Positions 1 through 8,105 of a stretch of 49,728 nucleotides of DNA are shown one piece after another. The stretch's first letter is position 1, and every line of letters begins with the position of its first letter. The stretch is from Candidatus Segatella intestinihominis (GTDB lineage: Bacteria > Bacteroidota > Bacteroidia > Bacteroidales > Bacteroidaceae). A model generated the notes under the pieces. It searched no databases. It was not told the origin of the DNA and saw nothing but the letters and a program-made list of their open reading frames with translations. Made by a program: the position numbers and the translations under genes. Where the stretch lies: contig URLG01000011.1 of the NCBI GenBank assembly GCA_900548535.1, positions 1 to 49,728 on the forward strand. The letters run 5' to 3'.

Positions 1-88
1 TTTTGTCGCTTTGCAAGCAAAATCCCACTAAACCCTATAGGTTGCGGATTTGAGGATTTACGTATACGTGTATATTATATAATAGGTG

Positions 89-120
89 CAAAGTTACAGA
101 AAAGGATAGAGAAAACCAAA
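89..120 (-). promoter_or_regulatory. Bacteroidetes promoter reading out of the left edge
   Basis: On the minus strand a -7 box TAACTTTG (89-96) stands 20 bases from a TTTG -33 box (117-120). It would start a transcript near position 82 that reads leftwards, so a minus-strand gene probably begins beyond the left edge. No start codon for it is visible here. Confidence 0.6.
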
Positions 121-331
121 AATCGGGCAATGTTTTTAGTATTTTTACAGAAGTTTCCCCAAACAGTACTGTTGTTATCCAGAAATGCTGGGAGGGATAG
201 ACACAGAAAGCACAAGGGAAATTTTGCCACAGCGAAGCACAATCTACTTGAAATGAGCACAAATGGGGAGAAAATGTGCAAGGAAATTCGCAAACGTTTA
301 CGTCTTTTTTTGCGTAAAAAAATGCATATTA
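121..331. other. Intergenic stretch, no gene seen
   Basis: Only short open frames without codon structure or family resemblance occur here. It separates the outgoing minus-strand promoter (89-120) from the plus-strand promoter at 332-363. A short hairpin of the type TTTACGT...TTTTTTGCGTAAA lies near 296-320 and may end transcription. Confidence 0.4.
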
Positions 332-363
332 TTTGATTTGTATCAATTTATTTAGTAATTTTG
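332..363 (+). promoter_or_regulatory. Promoter for a possible small RNA
   Basis: TTTG (332-335) is followed after 20 bases by TAATTTTG (356-363), an exact match to the Bacteroidetes promoter pattern. The first terminator downstream is at 452-477 and no convincing ORF lies between, so the product is probably non-coding. Confidence 0.55.
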
Positions 364-369
364 CAACCG

Positions 370-477
370 AAAAGAAACAAAACTGATTTTCAAGATACAA
401 ATCATAACTACATAAAAACACAAACTGCTGAAACATTCAAAAACTTAAAACGCCTCGACGAGATGTCGGGGCTTTTT
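370..477 (+). ncRNA. Putative small RNA, about 108 nt
   Basis: A good promoter (332-363) and a strong intrinsic terminator (452-477) bracket about 80 A-rich bases with no plausible coding frame. This promoter-to-terminator spacing is typical of a stand-alone bacterial sRNA. The family is not recognised, and the 5' end is inferred from promoter spacing. It could instead be a leader whose gene lies further right, but the GH97 gene has its own promoter at 549-581. Confidence 0.4.
452..477 (+). terminator. Intrinsic terminator of the putative sRNA
   Basis: An 8-bp stem GCCTCGAC / GTCGGGGC (one G-T pair) with loop GAGAT is followed directly by TTTTT and, after a GA, another T run. Confidence 0.65.
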
Positions 478-548
478 GATTTTTATAGTCTCTGTGTGCG
501 AACAAAAGTAACATTTCTTCTCTTTTTGTGCAAAAAAAACTCTGCTTC

Positions 549-581
549 TTGCTCTGCTTTCAATAATATTGATTATCTTTG
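549..581 (+). promoter_or_regulatory. Promoter of the GH97 gene
   Basis: TATCTTTG (574-581) with a TTG at 549-551, 22 bases upstream (slightly long spacing). Transcription would start near 588, giving a leader of about 49 bases before the GH97 start at 637. Confidence 0.55.
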
Positions 582-636
582 TACAGTGGTGTATAACAAC
601 TACACTATAATGACCAAACTAACAATATAACTGAAT

Positions 637-2634
637 ATGCAAAAAAGTATTTTGACTAGTATTTTGTTGCTTGGCGCCCTCTGTGCGCAAGCCAACAATT
701 ACACAGTAAAGTCGCCTGATGGCAAACTCGTGGTCCGTGTGGCGTGCGAAGGAGGCAAGGCTTCCTATACGGTGGACTACAACGGCAAGCAGATGCTCAA
801 GCCTTCTGCCCTGGGACTGGTGGCTAACTATGGTGACTTCTCCCAAAACTTGGTGATGGGAACCCTGGGTGGGGGAGAGGTGAAGCAACTGGCTTATGAC
901 ATGACTCGCATCAAAAAGAGCCATATCGAGAAGCCCGTGGTGGATGCCACCATCGGATTCCTCAATGAGAAGAAAGACTCCATGACGCTGCATCTCCATG
1001 TATCCAACAACGATGTGGCTTATAAATATGAGATGATTCGTCCGAAGGAAAACAATCCTAAGTCGGTCATTATATATAATGAGGTGAGCGGTTTCAACTT
1101 CCCGGAGCAAACCACCACCTTCCTCTGTCCGCAGATCACCCCAATGGCGGGCTGGGAGCGCACCAAGCCATCTTACGAGGAGGAATATACCCCAGATGCG
1201 CCGATGCAGAAGAAGTCGCAGTTTGGCGTGGGCTATACCTTCCCTTGCCTCTTCAAGGTGGGCACCGACGGATGGGTGCTGGTGAGCGAGACGGGCGTAA
1301 CGAGCGCCTATCCTGGCAGCCGACTCTCCGACTATGATGCCGAAAAGGGCTATACCATCACCTTCCCTCAGAAGGGCGAAAACAATGGCGTGGGCTCGGA
1401 GTATGCCGGCATCCCATTGCCTGGCGAAACTCCTTGGCGCACCATCACAGTGGGCGCATCGCTGGCTCCTATCGTGGAGACCACCATTCCATACGATGTG
1501 GTAAAGCCTCTCTATGAGCCAAGCGTCAACTACAAGCCTGCCCGCTACACCTGGAGCTGGCTCATCTGGCAAGACGAGAGCGTCAACTATGATGACCAAG
1601 TGAAGATGATAGATGTGGCTGATGCCCAGGGCTATGAGGCTATCCTCGTGGACAACTGGTGGGACCAGCAGATAGGCAGGGAGCGCATCGCAGAGCTGAG
1701 CAAGTATGCACAGGGCAAGGGCGTGAAGCTGATGCTCTGGTACAACTCCAATGGATTTGAGAATGATGCCCCTCAGACACCTCGACAGGTGATGAACAAC
1801 TCCATAGCCCGCAAGAAGGACATGGCGTGGATGAAGCAGATAGGCGTGGCTGGCATCAAGGTGGATTTCTTCGGAGGCGACAAGCAGGAGACGATGAAGC
1901 TCTACGAGGATATCCTGAGCGATGCCAACGACTACGGGCTGGAGGTCATCTTCCATGGCTGCACCATGCCTCGTGGATGGGAGCGTATGTACCCTAACTA
2001 TGTGGCTAGCGAGGCTGCCTTGGCTTCCGAGAACGTTTATTTCACCGACTATCATGCCAAGAAGGAGGCTTTCGAGATGACGATGCATCCTTTCTCACGC
2101 AATGCCGTGGCTAGTTTTGACTGGGGTGGCGTGATGATGAATAAGTATATGTCTCGCGACAACAAGAGCCGTCATCAGCGCTTCACCAGCGATGTCTTCG
2201 AGATGGCAACCGCCATCACCAACCAGAGCAGCGTCAACTGTGTTTGCCTCTATCCTAACAACCTAGAGGATGTGCCGCAGTGGGAGCTGGATTGGCTCAA
2301 GGCTGTGCCTACGGCATGGGACGACGTGAAGTTCCTGGCAGGTTATCCTACGCAGTATGTCGTAGTGGCTCGCAAGGCTTCCGCTCAGAATGCAGGTACG
2401 GCAGCCAAGAACAATGGCAAATGGATGGTGGGCGGACTCAATGCCACAGACAAGCCTTTGACGCTGACCTTGGATTTGCCGATGTTTGCGGGCAAGACAG
2501 TGGAATATCTCACTGACCAGCCTAAGAAGAAGGGAGATAAATTCTTTACCTCTGTCAAGAGAACCTTGAAAGTGGGTAAGGATGGGAAAGCAAAGGTGAC
2601 CATCCAGCCTAAGGGTGGTATCATCATTGATTGA
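637..2634 (+). CDS. Glycoside hydrolase family 97 enzyme (alpha-galactosidase/alpha-glucosidase type)
   Basis: A 665-aa secreted or periplasmic enzyme of the SusB-like GH97 family, which cleaves terminal alpha-linked glucose or galactose from oligosaccharides. Residues 1-19 form a signal peptide ending in AQA, with no lipobox cysteine. The N-terminal beta-sandwich (about 20-280) precedes a TIM barrel (about 290-560) and a C-terminal beta domain. The barrel holds GIKVDFFGG with Asp410, which fits the nucleophile of the retaining alpha-galactosidase branch better than the glutamate base of inverting SusB. That subgroup call is an inference from the motif. It is monocistronic with its own promoter and a strong terminator, and no SusCD pair is adjacent, so it is not in a visible polysaccharide utilisation locus. 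Confidence 0.9.
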   Translation: MQKSILTSILLLGALCAQANNYTVKSPDGKLVVRVACEGGKASYTVDYNGKQMLKPSALGLVANYGDFSQNLVMGTLGGGEVKQLAYDMTRIKKSHIEKPVVDATIGFLNEKKDSMTLHLHVSNNDVAYKYEMIRPKENNPKSVIIYNEVSGFNFPEQTTTFLCPQITPMAGWERTKPSYEEEYTPDAPMQKKSQFGVGYTFPCLFKVGTDGWVLVSETGVTSAYPGSRLSDYDAEKGYTITFPQKGENNGVGSEYAGIPLPGETPWRTITVGASLAPIVETTIPYDVVKPLYEPSVNYKPARYTWSWLIWQDESVNYDDQVKMIDVADAQGYEAILVDNWWDQQIGRERIAELSKYAQGKGVKLMLWYNSNGFENDAPQTPRQVMNNSIARKKDMAWMKQIGVAGIKVDFFGGDKQETMKLYEDILSDANDYGLEVIFHGCTMPRGWERMYPNYVASEAALASENVYFTDYHAKKEAFEMTMHPFSRNAVASFDWGGVMMNKYMSRDNKSRHQRFTSDVFEMATAITNQSSVNCVCLYPNNLEDVPQWELDWLKAVPTAWDDVKFLAGYPTQYVVVARKASAQNAGTAAKNNGKWMVGGLNATDKPLTLTLDLPMFAGKTVEYLTDQPKKKGDKFFTSVKRTLKVGKDGKAKVTIQPKGGIIID

Positions 2635-2681
2635 TTATAAGTTTATCAGCATTTTCTGCTTCAAGCTATATAACAAAAAAG

Positions 2682-2724
2682 AAAGGTTCCTATCTTGGGA
2701 TTCAACTCCCAAGAAGGAACCTTT
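2682..2724 (+). terminator. Bidirectional terminator between GH97 and clpB
   Basis: A two-part stem, AAAGGTTCC with CTTGGGA pairing to TCCCAAG with GGAACCTTT, around a TTCAAC loop. It has a T tract on one side and an A-rich tract on the other. It sits between the convergent GH97 and clpB genes and can serve both. Confidence 0.8.
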
Positions 2725-2767
2725 TGTATAATATATAAAACCTAAAGAATGTACAGTCAGGAATCTT

Positions 2768-2792
2768 AAACTGTAATTGTCATTGTCATCGC
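2768..2792 (+). repeat. 25-bp dispersed repeat at the clpB 3' side
   Basis: These 25 bases (AAACTGTAAT...GTCATCGC) recur identically at 6040-6064 and inverted at 5800-5824, so copies flank clpB on both sides. Here the copy is followed by a short inverted echo (GCGATGACGA), as if a remnant of the longer palindromic element at 5758-6108. Confidence 0.7.
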
Positions 2793-2818
2793 CTAAACAA
2801 GCGATGACGAATAACTTT

Positions 2819-5335
2819 TTACTTATTCTCGAAAACCAAGCCACCCTCAGTGGTGTGGTCGATGGTAATCGGACGCTCACGGCTCACTTGCTCGGCAAGG
2901 ATCTTCTTGCTCAAGTCATTGAGCACATAATCCTGGATGGCACGCTTTACAGGACGAGCACCAAACTCTGGGTCGTAGCCTACCTCAGCCAGATACTGGA
3001 TGGCAGCTGGAGTCCAGCGGAGGTTGAAGCCCTGTGGCTCAAGCATCTTCTTAACCCTGTTCATCTGGAGCTCTACCACGCTGGCTATCTGCTCCTTGGT
3101 GAGAGGCTTGAAGGTGATGATGTCGTCGATACGATTCAAGAACTCTGGGCGGAAGGTGCTCTTCAGCATATCACGGCTCGCATTGGAAGTCATGATGATG
3201 ATGGTGTTCTTGAAGTTGACCACTCTACCCTTGTTGTCGGTCAGACGGCCATCGTCCAATACCTGCAAGAGAGTGTTGAAGACATCAGGGTGAGCCTTCT
3301 CTATCTCATCGAAGAGAACCACGCTATATGGTTTGCGGCGCACAGCCTCGGTCAACTGGCCACCCTCATCGTAACCTACATACCCCGGAGGCGCGCCGAT
3401 CAAACGGGTAACGCTGAACTTCTCTTGATACTCACTCATATCAATACGGGTCATCATCGACTCGTCATTGAATAGGTATTCTGCGAGAGCCTTGGCAAGC
3501 TCTGTCTTACCTACACCCGTGGTACCCAGGAAGATGAATGAGGCGATAGGACGCTTAGGATCCTGCAATCCGGCACGGCTGCGACGCACGGCATCGCTCA
3601 CTGCCTGGATGGCCTCGTCCTGACCGATGACACGCTTGTGGAGTTCTTCCTCCAGGTGGAGCAATTTCTCACGCTCGCTCTGCATCATACGGCTCACTGG
3701 TATACCTGTCCAGCGACTCACAACCTCTGCTATATCGTCAGCTGTTACCTCCTCGCGCACCATGGCAGCGCCGCCCTGGGTGCTCTTCAGCTGCTCCTGA
3801 ATCTTCTTGATGTCGTCTTCGAGCGCCTTCAACTTAGAGTAGCGAATCTCAGCCACACGCTCGTAGTTGCCCTCACGCTCCATGCGCTCAGCTTCAAACT
3901 TGAGGTTCTCCATCTCTTGCTTGTCTTGCTGAATCTTGTTGACGAGAGCCTTTTCGCCCTCCCACTTAGCACGGAAGTCATGCTCCTTGTCCTTCAGCTC
4001 GGCTATTTCCTTGTCCAGCTGAGCTATCTTTGGCTGGTCGTTCTCGCGCTTGATGGCTTCACGCTCTATCTCCAGCTGCTTCAGGTGGCGGGTGATCTCA
4101 TCCAGCTCCTCTGGCACGGAGTCACGCTCCATACGAAGCTTGGCGGCTGCCTCATCCATCAGGTCGATGGCCTTGTCTGGGAGGAATCGGTCGGAGATGT
4201 AACGCTCTGACAGCTTGACGGCTGCGATGCAGGCGTCATCCTGTATACGAACCTTGTGGTGGTTCTCATAGCGTTCCTTGATACCACGCAGGATGCTGAT
4301 GGCATCCACCTCGTCTGGCTCATTGACCATGACGGTTTGGAAACGACGTTCCAGCGCCTTGTCCTTCTCGAAGTACTTCTGATACTCGTTGAGGGTAGTG
4401 GCACCGATGGCTCTCAGCTCACCACGAGCCAAGGCAGGCTTCAAGATGTTGGCTGCATCCATGGCACCCTCGCCACCGCCAGCACCTACCAAGGTGTGAA
4501 TCTCATCGATGAAGAGGATAATCTGACCGTTGGCATTGGTTACCTCCTTGATGACGCTCTTCAGTCGCTCCTCAAACTCACCCTTATACTTGGCACCTGC
4601 TACGAGGGCACCCATATCGAGCGAGTAGAGTTGCTTGTTCTTCAAGTTCTCAGGTACATCGCCACGTACGATGCGCTCTGCAAGTCCCTCTACGATAGCG
4701 GTTTTACCAGTACCTGGCTCACCTATCAAGATAGGGTTGTTCTTGGTTCTGCGGGAGAGAATCTGGAGCACACGTCTTATCTCCTCGTCACGACCGATAA
4801 CAGGGTCGAGCTTGCCGCTGCGGGCTTGCTCCACGAGGTTCTTGGCGTACTTTTCGAGGCTCTGATAGTTGTCGTCGGCACTCTGAGATTTCACGTTCTG
4901 TCCCTGGCGAAGAGCCTGGATGGCAGCGAGCATATCCTTCTCGTTGGCACCAGCGTCCTTGAGGATGCGTGCGGCAGTGGTGTTGCCCTTCGTGATGGTG
5001 AGGAGGATAGGCTCCACGCTCACAAACTCATCGCCCATCTTCTTGGCGATGTCCTCGGCATGGATCAAGATTTGGTTGGTATCGCCAGAGAGGTAAGGCT
5101 GCCCTGCGCCCTGCACACGAGGCAGGTGCTGCATCTCTTGCTTCAGAAGCATGGAGATTTGGTTGGCGTTCATACCCAACTTCTGGAAGATATAGTTGGT
5201 TACATCAGGTGCTTTCTCGATGATACCGCTGAGAAGATGCACCGGTTCGATGGTCTGCTGACCATTTCGCTGCGCAATGTTCACGGCTTCCTGTACCGCC
5301 TCCTGCGCCTTGATAGTAAATTTGTCGAATGTCAT
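2819..5335 (-). CDS. clpB: ClpB ATP-dependent disaggregase
   Basis: An 838-aa Hsp100 chaperone that, with DnaK, extracts polypeptides from aggregates in the cytosol after stress. Order: N-terminal Clp repeat domain (start MTFDKFTIKAQEAV), AAA1 with Walker A GEPGTGKT near residue 205, the long coiled-coil M domain (about 400-530), then AAA2 with Walker A GTTGVGKT near 602, where GPTGVGKT is more usual. The GARPVKRAIQ sensor-2 motif is near the C-terminus. The M domain separates ClpB from ClpA/ClpC. Length is slightly under the usual 855-865. A promoter at 5556-5587 gives a leader of about 210 bases, long for this window and possibly regulated. No sigma-32 or CIRCE element is seen. Confidence 0.97.
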   Translation of the reverse strand: MTFDKFTIKAQEAVQEAVNIAQRNGQQTIEPVHLLSGIIEKAPDVTNYIFQKLGMNANQISMLLKQEMQHLPRVQGAGQPYLSGDTNQILIHAEDIAKKMGDEFVSVEPILLTITKGNTTAARILKDAGANEKDMLAAIQALRQGQNVKSQSADDNYQSLEKYAKNLVEQARSGKLDPVIGRDEEIRRVLQILSRRTKNNPILIGEPGTGKTAIVEGLAERIVRGDVPENLKNKQLYSLDMGALVAGAKYKGEFEERLKSVIKEVTNANGQIILFIDEIHTLVGAGGGEGAMDAANILKPALARGELRAIGATTLNEYQKYFEKDKALERRFQTVMVNEPDEVDAISILRGIKERYENHHKVRIQDDACIAAVKLSERYISDRFLPDKAIDLMDEAAAKLRMERDSVPEELDEITRHLKQLEIEREAIKRENDQPKIAQLDKEIAELKDKEHDFRAKWEGEKALVNKIQQDKQEMENLKFEAERMEREGNYERVAEIRYSKLKALEDDIKKIQEQLKSTQGGAAMVREEVTADDIAEVVSRWTGIPVSRMMQSEREKLLHLEEELHKRVIGQDEAIQAVSDAVRRSRAGLQDPKRPIASFIFLGTTGVGKTELAKALAEYLFNDESMMTRIDMSEYQEKFSVTRLIGAPPGYVGYDEGGQLTEAVRRKPYSVVLFDEIEKAHPDVFNTLLQVLDDGRLTDNKGRVVNFKNTIIIMTSNASRDMLKSTFRPEFLNRIDDIITFKPLTKEQIASVVELQMNRVKKMLEPQGFNLRWTPAAIQYLAEVGYDPEFGARPVKRAIQDYVLNDLSKKILAEQVSRERPITIDHTTEGGLVFENK

Positions 5336-5555
5336 AATCTTTACTCCTTTCTATATTTTTTTATTGTTATTATTCTGTTTGTTCTGTTTTTTATTGCTTC
5401 CAGCTTTCGCTTTCGGCTTACGTTGTTCCTTTATGCGAATAGTGTGCCCGAGGGGGATAACGGAATGTTTTCCTGCCATTTTGTCTGATTTTGAGGGATT
5501 TGCAGCTTTTTTAGATGATTTTGTCTGTCAATCTGTCTGTGGTGGATTCTGTTTG

Positions 5556-5587
5556 CAAAGATACAAATGATATTGGGCACCGCCAAA
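5556..5587 (-). promoter_or_regulatory. clpB promoter
   Basis: Read on the minus strand, a TTTG box (5584-5587) is followed after 20 bases by TATCTTTG (5556-5563). The start of transcription would be near 5549. The leader 5336-5549 is free of ORFs of note. Confidence 0.7.
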
Positions 5588-5650
5588 TTTTGATGTTGAG
5601 TTATGTGTTAAGCGGCATTAACAAATGGCCTTTTTTGTGTTAAAGAAAAA

Positions 5651-5730
5651 AACTCATAGTTTTGCGGGTCGTAACTCATAGTTTTATGAGTCGTAAGTCA
5701 TAGCTTCTCGAGTGGTAACTCATAGCTTTG
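5651..5730 (+). repeat. 22-bp tandem repeat, 3.6 copies
   Basis: Units start at 5651, 5673, 5695 and 5717 with consensus AACTCATAG(T/C)TTT..GAGTCGT. The second unit contains a perfect hairpin, ACTCATA-GTTT-TATGAGT. The array lies upstream of the clpB promoter and just before the long inverted repeat at 5758. Confidence 0.8.
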
Positions 5731-5757
5731 TATTCCTGAAATGAAGATAAGTGATTA

Positions 5758-6108
5758 TGATTACGATTACAGTTTTATTTTCCGCAGGGTATACTGATGG
5801 CGATGACAATGACAATTACAGTTTTATTTTCCGCACCCTTCATTTCATTTGTTTCACTAATTTCAGTTTTATTTTGCTAAGTATATGTGGTTGAAAATTG
5901 TAAGTGAAAATTTTATATTATATATATATATATATAAATATATAATATATACTCTATAAAGGGCATTTTGGCATCTTCATTAAAAACTGAAATATGCGAA
6001 ATAAATAAAATTGCAGTCTGTTTTTTCGCTCGGAAAAAGAAACTGTAATTGTCATTGTCATCGCTCACCACCTGCGGGGGAAATCTACTGTCATTGTAAT
6101 CGTAATCA
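5758..6108. repeat. Long interrupted inverted repeat (about 68-bp arms)
   Basis: Left arm 5758-5824 and right arm 6040-6108 are inverted copies. The outer 14 bases (TGATTACGATTACA at 5758-5771, inverted at 6095-6108) and the inner 25 bases (5800-5824, inverted at 6040-6064) match exactly, and the middle is similar (both contain CCGCAGG). The 21 bases starting ATTACAGTTTTATTTTCC occur directly repeated at 5766-5786 and 5815-5835. The 215-base centre is AT-rich with a run of TA dinucleotides (5911-5952). No transposase is present. It may be a MITE-like relic or a structured spacer. Confidence 0.7.
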
Positions 6109-6220
6109 AAATGGGACGTTTCCCGGCTTTCGTCCTCCTCGCTCTTCACCCTAAATTCACCCTCGATTTGCGCCAAATCAATTATATCCCTTAAATAATG
6201 TAATTATTGCCCCGGAAATG

Positions 6221-6251
6221 TTGGTTATTCCAAATATTTTTTGTACCTTTG
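6221..6251 (+). promoter_or_regulatory. Promoter of the purH-mre operon
   Basis: TTG (6221-6223), 20 bases, TACCTTTG (6244-6251). The start would be near 6258, about 22 bases before the PurH start codon. Confidence 0.7.
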
Positions 6252-6279
6252 CACCATCATTTAAAATGTGAAATAGACA

Positions 6280-6873
6280 ATGGCTGAAACAAAGAAAATC
6301 AAGACTGCCTTGGTGTCAGTCTTCCACAAGGATGGCTTGGACGAGTTGCTCGCCAAGTTGAATGAAGAGGGTGTAAAATTCTTGAGCACTGGAGGTACTC
6401 AGAAGTTTATCGAATCTTTGGGTTATGAATGTCAGAAAGTTGAGGATGTTACCACATATCCATCCATCTTGGGTGGCCGTGTGAAGACTCTTCACCCTAA
6501 AATATTTGGAGGTATCTTGGCTCGCCGTGACAACGAGGGCGACCAGAAGCAGATGGAGGAGTATGAGATTCCTTCTATCGACCTCGTAATCGTTGACTTG
6601 TATCCATTCGAGCAGACAGTGGCTAGCGGTGCTAGCGAGGCTGATATCATCGAGAAGATTGATATAGGCGGCATCTCTCTGATTCGTGCTGGAGCCAAGA
6701 ACTTCAAGGACGTGGTTATCGTGCCTAGCAAGGCTGAGTACAGCGTGTTGCTCGACATCCTCAAGAAGAAGGGTGCTGAGACCGACATCGAGGATCGCAA
6801 GATGTTTGCAGAGCGTGCCTTCGGCGTAAGCTCTCACTACGATACTGCCATCCACGCTTGGTTTGCTAAGTAA
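6280..6873 (+). CDS. purH: Single-domain IMP cyclohydrolase (PurH N-terminal half)
   Basis: A 197-aa protein matching the MGS-like IMP cyclohydrolase domain of PurH, which closes FAICAR to IMP in the last purine step. Visible motifs are ALVSVFHKDGL at the N-terminus, STGGT, GGRVKTLHPKIFGGIL, and DIGGISLIRAGAKN. The usual bifunctional PurH is about 510 aa. Here the stop falls just after the domain end (SSHYDTAIHAWF), and nothing like the AICAR transformylase domain follows before mreB. The break is clean, with no frameshift or remnant, so this looks like a true stand-alone domain, with the transformylase presumably encoded elsewhere. The position upstream of mreB is where full-length purH lies in Bacteroides (from memory). 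Confidence 0.9.
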   Translation: MAETKKIKTALVSVFHKDGLDELLAKLNEEGVKFLSTGGTQKFIESLGYECQKVEDVTTYPSILGGRVKTLHPKIFGGILARRDNEGDQKQMEEYEIPSIDLVIVDLYPFEQTVASGASEADIIEKIDIGGISLIRAGAKNFKDVVIVPSKAEYSVLLDILKKKGAETDIEDRKMFAERAFGVSSHYDTAIHAWFAK

Positions 6874-6894
6874 TCCGTTCTTGGGGCTATCGAA

Positions 6895-6921
6895 ATCCCG
6901 ATGGATAACCTCCGTCGGGAT
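6895..6921 (+). other. Hairpin between purH and mreB
   Basis: ATCCCGA (6895-6901) pairs with TCGGGAT (6915-6921). Only short T runs follow, so it may be a weak terminator or a processing or stability structure separating purH from the cell-shape genes. Confidence 0.4.
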
Positions 6922-6987
6922 GGGATTCTCTCGGAAATATGATTAATTTTTAAGCTTAAAAATAGATATTAGATTTTAGATTAACAA

Positions 6988-8010
6988 ATGGGATTTTTTT
7001 CATTTATTCAGGAAATCGCGATGGACTTAGGTACCGCCAACACCATCATTATCAGTGATGATAAGATTGTGGTAGACGAACCTTCTGTCGTAGCCCTCGA
7101 CCGCCGCACCGACAAGATGATTGCCGTGGGCGAGAAGGCTAAGATGATGTACGAGAAGACACATGACAATATTCGTACTATCCGCCCATTGCGCGATGGC
7201 GTTATCGCCGACTTTACTGCCTGCGAGCAGATGATGCGTGGATTGATCAAGATGGTTCACACCGGCAGTCGTCTGTTCTCACCTTCACTCCGTATGGTTA
7301 TCGGTGTGCCTTCTGGCTCTACCGAGGTGGAGCTCCGTGCCGTGCGCGACTCTGCTGAGCATGCCGACGGTCGTGATGTATACTTGATCTTTGAGCCTAT
7401 GGCTGCCGCTATCGGTATCGGTATCGACGTGGAGGCACCAGAGGGCAACATGATAGTGGATATAGGTGGTGGCTCTACCGAGATTGCAGTCATCTCGCTC
7501 GGTGGTATCGTATCCAACAACTCTATCCGCACTGCGGGTGACGACCTCACTGCCGATATCCAAGAGTATATGAGCCGTCAGCACAACGTGAAGGTATCTG
7601 AGCGTATGGCTGAGCGTATCAAGATTCATGTGGGTTCTGCTCTTACCGACCTGGGTGATGAGGCTCCAGAGGACTTCATCGTGCATGGTCCTAACCGCAT
7701 CACTGCCCTGCCTATGGAGGTGCCAGTATGCTATCAGGAGATAGCTCACTGCCTAGACAAGACCGTGGCTAAGATAGAGAACGCAGTGCTCTCAGCCCTT
7801 GAGAACACTCCACCAGAGCTCTATGCCGACATCGTGAAGAATGGTATCTGGCTCTCAGGTGGTGGTGCATTGCTCCGCGGCTTGGACAAGCGCTTGCAGG
7901 ATAAGATCAACATCCCATTCCATATCGCCGAAGACCCATTGCACAGCGTGGCTAAGGGTGCAGGCATCGCATTGAAGAATGTGGACAGATTCTCATTCCT
8001 GATGAGATAA
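6988..8010 (+). CDS. mreB: Rod shape-determining protein MreB
   Basis: A 340-aa bacterial actin that assembles under the inner membrane and guides the elongasome. The N-terminal MGFFSFIQEIAMDLGTANT has the membrane-anchoring start followed by the phosphate-1 loop DLGTANT. The phosphate-2 motif is DIGGGSTEIAVISLGG and the adenosine motif is LSGGGALLRGLD. Length is normal. It is followed by mreC, mreD, mrdA and rodA in the standard order, so the product acts with them in side-wall synthesis. A hairpin downstream (8048-8081) may let mreB be made in excess over the membrane partners. Confidence 0.97.
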   Translation: MGFFSFIQEIAMDLGTANTIIISDDKIVVDEPSVVALDRRTDKMIAVGEKAKMMYEKTHDNIRTIRPLRDGVIADFTACEQMMRGLIKMVHTGSRLFSPSLRMVIGVPSGSTEVELRAVRDSAEHADGRDVYLIFEPMAAAIGIGIDVEAPEGNMIVDIGGGSTEIAVISLGGIVSNNSIRTAGDDLTADIQEYMSRQHNVKVSERMAERIKIHVGSALTDLGDEAPEDFIVHGPNRITALPMEVPVCYQEIAHCLDKTVAKIENAVLSALENTPPELYADIVKNGIWLSGGGALLRGLDKRLQDKINIPFHIAEDPLHSVAKGAGIALKNVDRFSFLMR

Positions 8011-8047
8011 TGCAAGCTTTTTTATTGAAGTATTGAGATATTTTAAG

Positions 8048-8081
8048 TTCCGCAAGTGGACACTCCTGTCCGTTTGCGGAA
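8048..8081 (+). other. Hairpin between mreB and mreC
   Basis: TTCCGCAA (8048-8055) and TGGACA pair with TGTCC and TTTGCGGAA (8067-8081), followed by TTTT. This resembles a leaky terminator or a 3' stabiliser inside the operon. Confidence 0.5.
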
Positions 8082-8105
8082 TTTTAATCATATATAATAT
8101 GTAGT

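Noticed and set aside
130..336. A 68-codon plus-strand frame near the left edge
   Set aside because: No promoter fits, the composition is not protein-like, and no family is recognised.
619..2088. A 489-codon open frame on the minus strand inside the GH97 gene
   Set aside because: It is the antisense shadow of a clear GH97 protein. Its own translation is His/Leu-rich with no family resemblance.
4256..5488. A 410-codon plus-strand frame over clpB
   Set aside because: Antisense of the conserved ClpB N-terminal half, with no plausible protein features.
5911..5952. Replication origin based on the TA-dinucleotide run
   Set aside because: No DnaA boxes or dnaA/dnaN genes are near. It is only the AT-rich centre of an inverted repeat.
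5913..6176. An 87-codon minus-strand frame across the inverted repeat
   Set aside because: It reads through the repeat arm and the TA run (ending in an Ile-Tyr repeat), so it is simple-sequence translation.
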